DNA of 37,484 nt, taken from positions 1 to 37,484 of the forward strand of contig CAISIO010000036.1 of NCBI GenBank assembly GCA_903885445.1, read 5' to 3'. Below the pieces are notes generated by a model that saw nothing but the letters and a program-made list of their open reading frames with translations, searched no databases and was not told the DNA's origin. This document shows, piece by piece, positions 1-9,131 of the stretch. Positions within the stretch are counted from its first letter, which is position 1. Each line of letters starts with the position of its first letter. A program made the position numbers and the translations under genes. The DNA comes from Candidatus Staskawiczbacteria bacterium. GTDB taxonomy: Bacteria > Patescibacteriota > Minisyncoccia > Minisyncoccales > Staskawiczbacteraceae.

Positions 1-205
1 ACCTCTGGTGTATCAGTTGTCCTGCCAAGGGCATTGCTGAGTAGCTAAGTCGGGAATAGATAAACGCTGAAAGCATATAAGCGTGAAACTAACTCCAAGA
101 TGAGAACTCGTAGATTCCCCGCAGATTACGGGGTTGATAGGCTCCAGGTGTAAGGCCAGTAATGGCTTCAGCCGGGGAGTACTAATAAATCATTTTATCC
201 TTCGA
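1..205 (+). rRNA. rrl: 23S rRNA, 3' terminal part (truncated by window start)
   Basis: Conserved 23S 3' domain text, e.g. 'gtatcagttgtcctgccaagggcattgctgagtagct', 'actccaagatgag' and terminal 'gtactaataaatc'; followed by 5S. The exact 3' end is approximate. Confidence 0.9.
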
Positions 206-338
206 TATACTTAGCATTTGAGTATATTCGACATTAGCGTAAGTTTGTCTTTCTCGTTTCACTACGTGAAGATTAATAGATACAGATTTTATTTATCTTG
301 AAATAAGTATGCAAGACCGGAAATAAATTGAGTTTTCC

Positions 339-447
339 GGTGACGATTATACTGGAGTTGTCCCACCTGATCCCATTTCGAACTCAGAAGTGAAATACTC
401 CAAGGCCGATGGTAGTCATTCGTGGCGAGAGTAGGTAGTCGTCACCA
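339..447 (+). rRNA. rrf: 5S rRNA
   Basis: Terminal stem GGTGACGA (339) / TCGTCACC (439-446); core 'cccacctgatcccatttcgaactcagaagtgaaa...ccgatggtagt' is typical 5S. Confidence 0.93.
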
Positions 448-465
448 GAGCACTCAATTCTAAAA

Positions 466-489
466 AGTCCCGACATCGGGATTTTTTTT
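466..489 (+). terminator. Rho-independent terminator of the rRNA operon
   Basis: TCCCGA-CA-TCGGGA stem followed by TTTTTTTT. Confidence 0.85.
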
Positions 490-559
490 GTTGCAAAAAA
501 CCGGCGATAATGTAAAATAAAATTGTGGTATCCTAACGTTTACCCGAAAGGAAAATCCG

Positions 560-778
560 ATGCGCTGGGAAAAAGTTGCTAAATTGATTGCTACGGTCGT
601 ACTCGTGGCGATGGCTCTGCTCGTGGTCTATATAGGGATGGCGGGGCCCGTCATGGCGCCGTCTGTCTGGGTGCTTCTCTCGTCCCTTGTCATCAAGATG
701 CTTTGCCTCGCGATCGTAGTTGCCATCTTCTACCTAATCTACCACATATGGGCTAGGAGAAACCCGACGGCAACATGA
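560..778 (+). CDS. Small hydrophobic protein, two predicted TM helices (72 aa)
   Basis: ORF with SD-like 'aaagga' upstream of ATG; two hydrophobic stretches (LIATVVLVAMALLVVYIGMA; VLLSSLVIKMLCLAIVVAIFYLIY). Visibly GC-richer than neighbours; no family recognised. Confidence 0.6.
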   Translation: MRWEKVAKLIATVVLVAMALLVVYIGMAGPVMAPSVWVLLSSLVIKMLCLAIVVAIFYLIYHIWARRNPTAT

Positions 779-898
779 TTTGGCCAGGCGGAAGCAGGTC
801 GGTCCCTACTCTCCCAGAGCAAGGGGCTTTTTTGTTACAAAAATAAATATAGTTGCATAAAAAAATGTGTTGAGGTAAAATGCAGATAATATAGAAAC

Positions 899-1762
899 AT
901 GAACAGGGTTAAAAATTTTTCGATAAACAAAAAAAGGAACGGCTTTGTGCCAGTAATAATTGGTACAGCCGTTTTTTTATTTTTAATTTTTACTTTGAAT
1001 ATTTTTGTAACTCCAATTAGGAATGGTTTTTTTGCTTTGTCTTCGCCGATACAAAAAACTTTTTGGACGGCGGGCGAATCGTCTTCTTTATTTTTGGGTT
1101 CTATATTTAATGGAGGGGCAATTGCCAAAGAAAACGCGAATCTAAAAAACGAGAACCAGAAACTTTTAGCGCAGATCGCGTCTTTGCAATCAATAGAATC
1201 GGGAAGCCAGGCGCTAAACGACATGTCCGCATCCTGCCAAAATACCGGCTTAAAATACGTTATGGCAGGGGTAATTGGGTTGGACGAAAGTGATATTCTT
1301 TCAATAAACAAGGGTTCAGCCGACGGAATTTTAGAGGGAATGCCGGTTTTAAACCAGCAACATGTGCTTTTCGGCAAAATATTTAAAGTCTATAAAAATT
1401 TCTCAAAAATAATACTGGTTTCCAATAAAAACAGTGTTATAAATGTGAAAATCCAGCAAGCCGCGCCCACAGGTAATCCAGACGACCCTGTCGTCCCTGA
1501 AATTGACGGCGTTGTAAAAGGAAGCGGGGGATTGACCGCTTATTTGGATTTAATTCCTATAAGCAGCGCGATAAATCCGGGAGATATATTGGTGACTTCT
1601 GCAATAGAAAAATCATTTCCTAAGGATTTGCTTGTCGGTAAAATTATCCAAAAGCAAAAAAATGACCAAAAGCCGTTCCAACAGGCGCAAATCAGCTTAT
1701 TTTTGAACGTGAAAACAACCGACAATTTGTTCGTTATCACAAACTATAAGCAAACCAATTGA
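899..1762 (+). CDS. mreC: Rod shape-determining protein MreC
   Basis: N-terminal TM, coiled coil, then MreC-like beta domain (VMAGVIGLDESDILSINKGSADGILEGMPVL...GKIFKVYKNFSKIILVSNKNSVINVKI); followed by mreD and PBP2. Confidence 0.92.
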   Translation: MNRVKNFSINKKRNGFVPVIIGTAVFLFLIFTLNIFVTPIRNGFFALSSPIQKTFWTAGESSSLFLGSIFNGGAIAKENANLKNENQKLLAQIASLQSIESGSQALNDMSASCQNTGLKYVMAGVIGLDESDILSINKGSADGILEGMPVLNQQHVLFGKIFKVYKNFSKIILVSNKNSVINVKIQQAAPTGNPDDPVVPEIDGVVKGSGGLTAYLDLIPISSAINPGDILVTSAIEKSFPKDLLVGKIIQKQKNDQKPFQQAQISLFLNVKTTDNLFVITNYKQTN

Positions 1763-2265
1763 TGTGGAAAAAAACCCTCGCCGTAATTTTACTCTTTTAC
1801 GTATTTGCATTATTGCAGAGCAGTTTTTTGGCGCACTTTGCCTTATTCGGAGCTACTCCGAACCTGGTTTTTATACTTTTCTTCCTCGTTTCTTTTTTTT
1901 CTAAAAAAGAGGAAATTTATCAGGTAATTATTTTTGGCATAATAGCAGGGTTCTTTTTGGATATATTTTCGTATTCATATATAGGGTTATCGATTATTTT
2001 GCTTATAATTTTCGGATTTGTATTAAAAAAAATACAGTCTTTATTGAAGAACGCTGAGACCAAATATCCGCTTAAGTACTTTTTACCGCTTTTCACGGTC
2101 TTTTTATTGGCTTATGAGCTGCTAATTGGCGCAAGCCTATACTTTTTAGATCCAAGCCGGCTAAGGATAAATTTTGGCGTTGAGACTCTTTTCTATTTAA
2201 TTTATAATCTGATTGGCGCCTCTTTGATGTTTTATATTTATAAGAAAATACCGGAAGATGTTTAA
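1759..2265 (+). CDS. mreD: Rod shape-determining protein MreD
   Basis: Multi-TM ~168 aa protein overlapping mreC and preceding PBP2; MreD-like hydrophobic pattern. Confidence 0.85.
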   Translation: MMWKKTLAVILLFYVFALLQSSFLAHFALFGATPNLVFILFFLVSFFSKKEEIYQVIIFGIIAGFFLDIFSYSYIGLSIILLIIFGFVLKKIQSLLKNAETKYPLKYFLPLFTVFLLAYELLIGASLYFLDPSRLRINFGVETLFYLIYNLIGASLMFYIYKKIPEDV

Positions 2266-4186
2266 GAAATATAAAGTAAAAAATTCAGGATTTGACATAG
2301 AACCTCATGAGGTTTTTTTGGACAAGCTTGCCCATACAAAAGAAGACGAGCTGGGTTTATCTGAAAAAAAGTTTGAGGTACCCTTGAAAGAATGGATATC
2401 TTACGCTCTATTCGGGCTTTTTTTTGTTGCCGCGGCGGTTTTGTTCGCAAGGACTTTTTACTTTCAGATTATTCAAGGGAAAAAACTATATACAGAAGCG
2501 GAAAATAATAAAGGAAGCGTGAATTTAATTGTGCCGACGCGGGGAATAATTTACGATAAAAATATGGTAAAACTTGTGTTGAATTCTCCGGCGTACGACT
2601 TGGTTTGCGACAGAGCGCATTTCTCTTTTTCTTCGCAAGGCGTATTTAATGAAATAAATGACATCGCCGGCGTTGTCGGTTTAAACTCCGTTGATGTGGC
2701 TAGCAAAATCCAGGGCACGGATTCGTCGGAGGTTTTGATTGCTGATAATTTAGATCATGAGAAGCTTTTGTTATTAGAGTCTAAAATAAATAATTTTCCA
2801 AGCTGCAGAATCCAGCAGAATACCGCCCGAGATTATGTTTACGGCTCGGTTTTTTCACAGGTTTTAGGATATACTTCAAGGATAAATCATGACGAATATT
2901 CAAGCAGCACAGGATACGTAATTAACGATTACATAGGAAAAACAGGCCTGGAAAAGTATTATGAATTATATTTACGGGGAACGCCCGGGCAGTCTAAGGC
3001 GATAAAATCGGCGACCGGTACGCAGGAGGGAAGCCAAATTCTTACGCCGTCCGTCCCCGGCAATAATTTGGTTTTAAATATAGACGCTGATTTACAAGCC
3101 AGACTTTATGGCGCGCTTGAAAAAAATATACAAAAGATGGGGGGTAAAAAAGGAGCCGCGGTTGCAATGGACCCTCGAACAGGAGCTGTTTTGGCACTGG
3201 TTTCTTACCCGTCTTACGACGATAATTCATTTACAAAGGGAATAACCCAGGAAGATTATAATAAAATAGCCAACGACCCGTCTCAGCCGCTTTTTAACAG
3301 GGCAATTTCTGCAAAATATCCGACAGGGTCTACCATAAAACCATTTGAAGCTTCAGCTGCCCTGCAGGAAAAAATAATTTCGCCCGACAAACAAATAAAC
3401 GATATTGGATATATTTTGGTAAAAAATCAGTACGACCCGAGTATAGTTTATAAATATGGAGGAGTAACTCCGCACGGCTGGGTTGATATGAAAAAGGCGC
3501 TGGCTGTCTCGTCGAACATCTATTTTTACACAGTCGGCGGGGGATACGAAGACCAGCAGGGATTGGGCCCCACAAGAATAAAAAAATATCTTTCGCTTTT
3601 TGGATGGGACCAGAAGACCGGGATTGATTTGCCTGGAGAATTCTCAGGATTTATTCCTGACCCGGCTTGGAAAAAACAAGTCAAAAAACAATCCTGGGTA
3701 GATGGAGATACATATAACCTTTCAATTGGACAGTCGGATTTGCAAACAACTCCTTTACAAGTCGCGTCTGCTTATTGCGCAATCGCCAATGGCGGAACAT
3801 TATATAAACCGCAAATCGTAAGTAAAATTGTTGACGCAACCGACGCAACAAAAACTATTCAGGAATTCAGCCCGCAAGTTATAAGAAGCAGTTTTATTGA
3901 CCCTGCAAATCTGGAAATTGTAAGGGAAGGAATGCGAGACGGCGTGACCCAAGATTACGGACTTTCAAAATCGCTTAGAAGTCTTCCGGTTTCTGCCGCT
4001 GCCAAAACAGGAACCGCTGAAATCGGTTACAAAGACCAGTTTAATGTTTGGTCGTCGGTTTTTGCCCCATACGACAATCCAGAAATTGTCTTAGTTGTAA
4101 CCGCCGAAAACGTAAACGGCATCGGAGCAGTCACTTTGCCGGTAGCCCACGACGTTTTAGACTGGTACTTCTCAGATAAAAAATAA
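2258..4186 (+). CDS. mrdA: Penicillin-binding protein 2 (peptidoglycan transpeptidase)
   Basis: N-terminal TM, PBP dimerisation domain, transpeptidase motifs STIK (YPTGSTIKPF), SSN (AVSSNIYFY), KTGT (AAKTGTAEIG). Confidence 0.95.
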   Translation: MFKKYKVKNSGFDIEPHEVFLDKLAHTKEDELGLSEKKFEVPLKEWISYALFGLFFVAAAVLFARTFYFQIIQGKKLYTEAENNKGSVNLIVPTRGIIYDKNMVKLVLNSPAYDLVCDRAHFSFSSQGVFNEINDIAGVVGLNSVDVASKIQGTDSSEVLIADNLDHEKLLLLESKINNFPSCRIQQNTARDYVYGSVFSQVLGYTSRINHDEYSSSTGYVINDYIGKTGLEKYYELYLRGTPGQSKAIKSATGTQEGSQILTPSVPGNNLVLNIDADLQARLYGALEKNIQKMGGKKGAAVAMDPRTGAVLALVSYPSYDDNSFTKGITQEDYNKIANDPSQPLFNRAISAKYPTGSTIKPFEASAALQEKIISPDKQINDIGYILVKNQYDPSIVYKYGGVTPHGWVDMKKALAVSSNIYFYTVGGGYEDQQGLGPTRIKKYLSLFGWDQKTGIDLPGEFSGFIPDPAWKKQVKKQSWVDGDTYNLSIGQSDLQTTPLQVASAYCAIANGGTLYKPQIVSKIVDATDATKTIQEFSPQVIRSSFIDPANLEIVREGMRDGVTQDYGLSKSLRSLPVSAAAKTGTAEIGYKDQFNVWSSVFAPYDNPEIVLVVTAENVNGIGAVTLPVAHDVLDWYFSDKK

Positions 4187-4211
4187 GAAGAACGAGGAAT
4201 TAGCATCTTTT

Positions 4212-4240
4212 ATCGGGTCATCGCGTTGACCCGATTGTTT
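4212..4240 (+). terminator. Terminator after mrdA
   Basis: ATCGGGTCA-tcgc-gTTGACCCGAT hairpin followed by a T-rich tract (tgttttgtg). Confidence 0.7.
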
Positions 4241-4252
4241 TGTGTGCTTTCC

Positions 4253-4281
4253 TTGACATAGTAATTATAATATGATATACT
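4253..4281 (+). promoter_or_regulatory. Sigma-70-type promoter for the PEP-CTERM gene
   Basis: TTGACA (4253-4258), 17-bp spacer, TATACT (4276-4281). Confidence 0.8.
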
Positions 4282-4321
4282 TATGACTTAGGAGTTCGTT
4301 GTAAACAAAACAGTAATCTAC

Positions 4322-4374
4322 GGCATTCTCCGTGTGGGAGAGCCATATTCCAAGGAACGGGTCCAGTTGGACCC
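4322..4374 (+). promoter_or_regulatory. Structured 5' leader (two hairpins) just upstream of the SD of the PEP-CTERM gene
   Basis: Hairpin 1: GGC(at)TCTCC-gtgtg-GGAGAGCC (4322-4344). Hairpin 2: perfect GGGTCCA-gt-TGGACCC (4359-4374), abutting AAAGGAG. Confidence 0.55.
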
Positions 4375-4387
4375 AAAGGAGCCTCAG

Positions 4388-5113
4388 ATGAAGAACGCGG
4401 TGTTGGTTTCGATGGTGGCTGCGGTGTTGGTGACGTTCGGTGGCCTCACGTCCATGGCTTCGGCCGCGGGCGGATCCATTGGTTCGTCATCCTGGATCGA
4501 CCAAAGCTTCGACTTTGGCGACGTCAGGGGAGGGTACTCCACTGGTACCGACGGCGTTGGACAGATGGCGATGGGGGCGTGGTTGTCTGCGACATCCGGG
4601 ACAATCACAAACGCCTACATGAACATCTATCCGATGCCATGGATGGACCAGCCGGGGCAGACGTACTTTCAGGTGCGGGTGAGCTTTGATGGCACCTATG
4701 ATGTGTTGCCCACACTGAGCCCATATTTGGGCGAAAGTCAGTCGGCATCGCACAGAGGCGTGTCTCTCTCCGAGAGCATCAACCTCTACTCCTACAAGGA
4801 GTGGCTGCCCAACGACACGACGGATCCAACCGGTCCGGTTCAGGACAACGGCGGGGCTAGCGCAAGTATCAGTCCGTTCGTTATCACGACCAGTAACGGG
4901 GTTTTCCAGGACTGGTCCTGGACGAACCCCGATTCCGGTCAGACCTACAACGACTTTTCGTACGCGGTTTACTGGTACGGGTATACGGACAACCCTGCCG
5001 CAGCGACGATGTTCGGTTCGGTTCAACCAATGGGCGTTCCTGAGCCGGCGTCGCTGGCTCTGCTGGCCCTCGGCGGGCTGGCGGTAATCCGCCGTCGGCG
5101 GAAGATGCAGTAA
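4388..5113 (+). CDS. PEP-CTERM sorting-domain secreted protein
   Basis: Signal peptide (MKNAVLVSMVAAVLVTFGGLTSMASA) and C-terminal VPEPASLALLALGGLAVIRRRRKMQ, a canonical PEP-CTERM tripartite signal. ATG at 4388 preceded by 'aaaggagcctcag' (the ORF track start 4334 is upstream of the SD). Confidence 0.88.
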   Translation: MKNAVLVSMVAAVLVTFGGLTSMASAAGGSIGSSSWIDQSFDFGDVRGGYSTGTDGVGQMAMGAWLSATSGTITNAYMNIYPMPWMDQPGQTYFQVRVSFDGTYDVLPTLSPYLGESQSASHRGVSLSESINLYSYKEWLPNDTTDPTGPVQDNGGASASISPFVITTSNGVFQDWSWTNPDSGQTYNDFSYAVYWYGYTDNPAAATMFGSVQPMGVPEPASLALLALGGLAVIRRRRKMQ

Positions 5114-5150
5114 CCGGCCACGAGTGGCTGGAGGAATGCGCGAAAGCGCG

Positions 5151-5192
5151 GCGCTTGAGCACTAAGACCAATAGTGTATCAAGCGCTTTTTG
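5151..5192 (+). terminator. Terminator after the PEP-CTERM gene
   Basis: GCGCTTGA(gCACTA...TAGTG)taTCAAGCGC followed by TTTTTGTTTT. Confidence 0.82.
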
Positions 5193-5244
5193 TTTTGCAA
5201 AAAGTTTTTTATTTTGATATTATATACTAATTAAACATCAACAT

Positions 5245-6714
5245 ATGCCCGACATAGAAGAATTAAGAGAAACTAGAATCGCCAAATTAAAAAAGCTTAA
5301 GGAGGCTGGAATTTTGGCGTATCCGGCAAAAACGAACCGGACGCATAGTATTGCGGAAGTTATTGCAAACTGGAAAAAACTTTCCGGTGGAATTTTGGGG
5401 AAAAAATCTGTTGTAATTGCAGGAAGAATAATGGCGAAAAGGGGACAGGGCGGTTTGACTTTTGTTGATGTAAACGACGGCTCTGGAAAATTACAGGCGA
5501 TTATAAAACAAGATAAATTGGGAGAAAAGGGTTACCAATTCTTTTTGGATGTTTTTGATATTGGAGATTTTGTGGAAATAAAAGGAACTTTGTTTACAAC
5601 AAAAAGAGGAGAGAAAACAATTGAAGCGTCTGATTATAAAATGCTTTCAAAGGCGCTCTTGCCTTTGCCAGAAAAATGGCATGGAATACAAGACGTTGAA
5701 GAAAAGTTAAGAAAAAGATACTTGGATATTATTTTTAATCCCGAAGTGCGCGCCATGGTTGAGAAGAGGACAACGTTTTGGGCTTCCATGAGAGAATTTT
5801 TGGTAGAAAAAGGATTTTTAGAAGTGGAAACTCCTGTTTTGGAAACAACTCCGGGCGGAGCTGACGCAAGGCCATTTAAAACCCATCACAATGCTTTGGA
5901 TATAGATGTGTTTTTAAGAATTTCAATGGGTGAATTGTGGCAGAAAAAATTGATGGTGGCGGGATTTGAAAAAACTTTTGAGATTGGCAGGCAGTTTAGA
6001 AACGAGGGAATGGATTCAGAACATTTACAGGATTATTCGCAGATGGAATTTTATTGGGCATACGCCGATTATGAAATGGGAATGGAAATGGTTGAGGAGA
6101 TGTATAAATATGTTGCCAAGAAGACTTTCGGCACTTTAAATTTTAAAATCCGCGGATTTGATGTTGATTTGTCAAAGAAATGGGAAAAATATGATTATCA
6201 GTCTATAATTTCTAAATATACGGGAATAGATGTTTTAGAAGCAAGTGTTGATGAGATAGAAAAAGCTTTGCAGAAATTAAAGATAGACTATGATAAAAAT
6301 GGATTTAATAAAACTAGGGCAATTGATAACTTATGGAAATATTGCAGGAAAAATATTCCTGGCCCAGGATTTTTGATAAACGTGCCAATTATTATGGAGC
6401 CGTTGGCAAAAAGAATGGAGAAGAATCCAAAACTGGTGCAGAGATTTCAGGTGATTTTGGCTGGTTCTGAAATGGGCAAAGGATATTCAGAACTAAACGA
6501 CCCGATTGACCAAGCTGAAAGATTTGCAGAACAGCAAAAACTCCGTGATGCCGGCGACCAGGAAGCGCAAATGTATGACAAAGATTTCGTTGAAGCTCTT
6601 GAGCACGGGATGCCTCCAACCTGCGGTTTCGGAGTTTCCGAAAGATTATTCAGCTTCCTAATGGACAAGCCCGCCCGCGATTGCCAAATATTCCCCTTAA
6701 TGCGTCCAAAATAA
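5245..6714 (+). CDS. lysS: Lysine--tRNA ligase, class II
   Basis: OB-fold plus class II core; e.g. FLEVETPVLETTPGGADARPFKTHHNALD, FEIGRQFRNEGMDSEHLQDYSQMEFYWAYADY, FGVSERLFSFL. Confidence 0.94.
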   Translation: MPDIEELRETRIAKLKKLKEAGILAYPAKTNRTHSIAEVIANWKKLSGGILGKKSVVIAGRIMAKRGQGGLTFVDVNDGSGKLQAIIKQDKLGEKGYQFFLDVFDIGDFVEIKGTLFTTKRGEKTIEASDYKMLSKALLPLPEKWHGIQDVEEKLRKRYLDIIFNPEVRAMVEKRTTFWASMREFLVEKGFLEVETPVLETTPGGADARPFKTHHNALDIDVFLRISMGELWQKKLMVAGFEKTFEIGRQFRNEGMDSEHLQDYSQMEFYWAYADYEMGMEMVEEMYKYVAKKTFGTLNFKIRGFDVDLSKKWEKYDYQSIISKYTGIDVLEASVDEIEKALQKLKIDYDKNGFNKTRAIDNLWKYCRKNIPGPGFLINVPIIMEPLAKRMEKNPKLVQRFQVILAGSEMGKGYSELNDPIDQAERFAEQQKLRDAGDQEAQMYDKDFVEALEHGMPPTCGFGVSERLFSFLMDKPARDCQIFPLMRPK

Positions 6715-6721
6715 AAATTTT

Positions 6722-7087
6722 ATGCTAGAAGGCGAACCAAAACAAGAAGACAAAGAGCAAAAGCCCGAGATATTAGATATTTCTGATAGAGTCTCAGCAA
6801 TTATTAGCGACCCGGAAAAACAATTTAAATCAATTGAAATTATTGATTTATGTCATACTCCGGAAATAAGAAATGCGCAAGGATTATCTATCACTTTGAA
6901 TTATATGGGCGAAGACTGGGCTAATTGGGCAAAGGCGTGGAAAGAGGGCGGAACAGCCAGGCAGAAACGAGAAATTTCGATAAGGGTGACAAAAGCGCAG
7001 AAAGATAAATCGCCAAACGCATTTGCTTCCGGAGTGAAATGGATTGAAGTAGATGAACACGGAAACGAAATTAAAAAAGAAGAGTAA
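6722..7087 (+). CDS. Hypothetical protein (121 aa)
   Basis: Intact ORF between lysS and serS with tight spacing; no recognised family. Confidence 0.7.
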   Translation: MLEGEPKQEDKEQKPEILDISDRVSAIISDPEKQFKSIEIIDLCHTPEIRNAQGLSITLNYMGEDWANWAKAWKEGGTARQKREISIRVTKAQKDKSPNAFASGVKWIEVDEHGNEIKKEE

Positions 7088-7107
7088 ATAAATTTTAAAA
7101 TAAATTT

Positions 7108-8361
7108 ATGTTGGATATAAATTTTATTAGAGAGAATCCGCAAAAGGTCAAAGATGCTTGCAAAAATAAGAATGTGCAAGTAAGCGTTGTTTTGGTTTTG
7201 GATTTAGACAAGGAAAAGAGAGGATTGATGACGGAAATGGAAACGCTGAAGGCCGAGCAGAATAAAATTTCGCGAGGAGGCGCTGAAAACAAAGAAATTT
7301 TTGTACAGGCAAAAGAAATTAAGGGAAAAATTAAGGAAATAGAACCTAAATTGGAAAAAGTTGACGCGGAATTAAAAAGTTTGCTTTTGCAATTGCCAAA
7401 TGTTCCTTTTGATGACGTGCCGGTTGGAAAAGATGACTCGGGAAATATTGTTTTGAGAAAAGTTGGGCGACCTGCGAGCCAGTTGTTTAATAAGCCGAAG
7501 GATTATATGGAGCTGGGTACGGCTTTAGATTTAATTGATACAGAAAGAGCCGGGAAGGTTGCGGGCTCACGGTTTGGCTATATAAAAAGACAATTGCCAT
7601 TGCTTGAGTTTGCTTTGATAAAATTGGTAATGGATACTGTCACAAAAGAAAAGTTTATCCCTGTGATTCCGCCTGTTATGTTAAAAGACGAAATGGCGCG
7701 AGGGACAGGTTATTTTGAGGCTGGCGACAGGGACGAGGCTTATTATTTGCCCGATGATAATATGTATTTGGTTGGCACATCAGAGCAATCGCTTGTGTCT
7801 ATGCACGCAGGAGAAGTTTTAAATGAAAAAGATTTACCGTTGAGATACGCGGGATTTTCAACTTGTTTTAGGAGAGAGGCGGGAAGTTATGGAAAAGACA
7901 CAAAAGGTATCTTGCGAGTGCACCAGTTTGATAAATTAGAAATGGTTATCTTCTCAAAGCCGGAAGATTCAAAAGCAGAACATAAATTGCTATTATCTAT
8001 TGAGGAAAAATTAATGAAAGCCTTAAAATTGCCATATCAAGTTATAAATATTTGCACAGGAGATTTGGGCAGGCCGGCAGCAGCTAAATATGATATTGAA
8101 GCCTGGCTGCCATCGGAAAACAAATATAGAGAAACGCATTCAACATCTAATTGCACAGAATTCCAGGCGCGAAGATTAAACATAAGGTATAAAGACAAAG
8201 ATAATAAGACAAAATTTGTGCATACCTTAAACGGGACTGCGTTTGCGATTGGCAGGATTTTGATAATGATAATGGAAAATTATCAGCAGAAAGACGGAAG
8301 TATAAAAGTGCCGAAGGTTTTGCAGAAATATTGCGGATTTAAAATTATATCGCTACGCTAA
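7108..8361 (+). CDS. serS: Serine--tRNA ligase
   Basis: N-terminal coiled-coil arm, class II core (YLVGTSEQSLVSMHAGEVL, LPLRYAGFSTCFRREAGSYGKDTKGILRVHQFDKLEMV, ETHSTSNCTEFQARRLNIRYK). Confidence 0.95.
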   Translation: MLDINFIRENPQKVKDACKNKNVQVSVVLVLDLDKEKRGLMTEMETLKAEQNKISRGGAENKEIFVQAKEIKGKIKEIEPKLEKVDAELKSLLLQLPNVPFDDVPVGKDDSGNIVLRKVGRPASQLFNKPKDYMELGTALDLIDTERAGKVAGSRFGYIKRQLPLLEFALIKLVMDTVTKEKFIPVIPPVMLKDEMARGTGYFEAGDRDEAYYLPDDNMYLVGTSEQSLVSMHAGEVLNEKDLPLRYAGFSTCFRREAGSYGKDTKGILRVHQFDKLEMVIFSKPEDSKAEHKLLLSIEEKLMKALKLPYQVINICTGDLGRPAAAKYDIEAWLPSENKYRETHSTSNCTEFQARRLNIRYKDKDNKTKFVHTLNGTAFAIGRILIMIMENYQQKDGSIKVPKVLQKYCGFKIISLR

Positions 8362-8384
8362 AATTTTGCGAAATTTAAAAATAA

Positions 8385-9131
8385 ATGGAAATCACAATCA
8401 ACGGGGTTAGGGTAAATTACCAAACATTCGGGGGAGGGAAACCTTTCTTGATTTTGCACGGGTGGGGATCTAACTGCGAGAGATGGGCTGATGTAGCCGA
8501 ACCAATTTCGAAAAAAGGATTTAAGGTTATTGTGCCGGACTTGCCAGGATTTGGAAAATCAGATGCGCTTTCCGAACCATGGAACACTAATAAATATATT
8601 GATTGGATCGAAAGGTTTGTGAAAGAATTAAATCTTGGTGATTTTTATATTTTAGGGCATTCATTCGGCGGCGCGTTGGCATCAAAAATAGCGGTGAAAC
8701 ATGTTCAAGATGTAAAGAAATTATTTTTGGTTTCAGCGGCTTGCGTAAGGAAAAGAACCGCAAAGAAAAGCTGGTTTAGAAATATTTCCAAAGTTATAAA
8801 GATTTTTAATTTTTTACCGTACTATGCTTTTTTCAGAAAAGCAGTCTATAAATTCATAATTAGGAAAAGCGATTATGTGTATGTTGACGGGATAATGAAG
8901 GACACATATTTGAATGTGGTCGCTGAAGACCTGTCTTTTCATTTGCCGTTTATAAAAGTGCCAACTGTAATTATTTGGGGTGAAAAAGATGATTTTACGC
9001 CTATTGAAGACGCTTATTTTATAAACAAGCAAATAAAAAATTCAAAACTTTTAATCATCCCTGGCGCCGGCCACGATTTAAACCGAAAACAGCCGGAAAT
9101 TTTGGCTGAGGACGTTTTAAATAATATCTAG
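8385..9131 (+). CDS. Alpha/beta-fold hydrolase
   Basis: LHGWGSNCERW, nucleophile elbow GHSFGGALA, catalytic Asp region WGEKDDFTP, catalytic His GAGHDLN. Confidence 0.9.
   Translation: MEITINGVRVNYQTFGGGKPFLILHGWGSNCERWADVAEPISKKGFKVIVPDLPGFGKSDALSEPWNTNKYIDWIERFVKELNLGDFYILGHSFGGALASKIAVKHVQDVKKLFLVSAACVRKRTAKKSWFRNISKVIKIFNFLPYYAFFRKAVYKFIIRKSDYVYVDGIMKDTYLNVVAEDLSFHLPFIKVPTVIIWGEKDDFTPIEDAYFINKQIKNSKLLIIPGAGHDLNRKQPEILAEDVLNNI

Noticed and set aside
835-1377. 180-aa minus-strand ORF opposite mreC
   Set aside because: Antisense to a clearly recognisable mreC; no domain features; typical shadow ORF.
4487-5026. 179-aa minus-strand ORF (and 4440-4622, 4884-5171) over the PEP-CTERM gene
   Set aside because: GC-rich region generates long shadow ORFs; the sense ORF has promoter, SD, signal peptide and PEP-CTERM tail.
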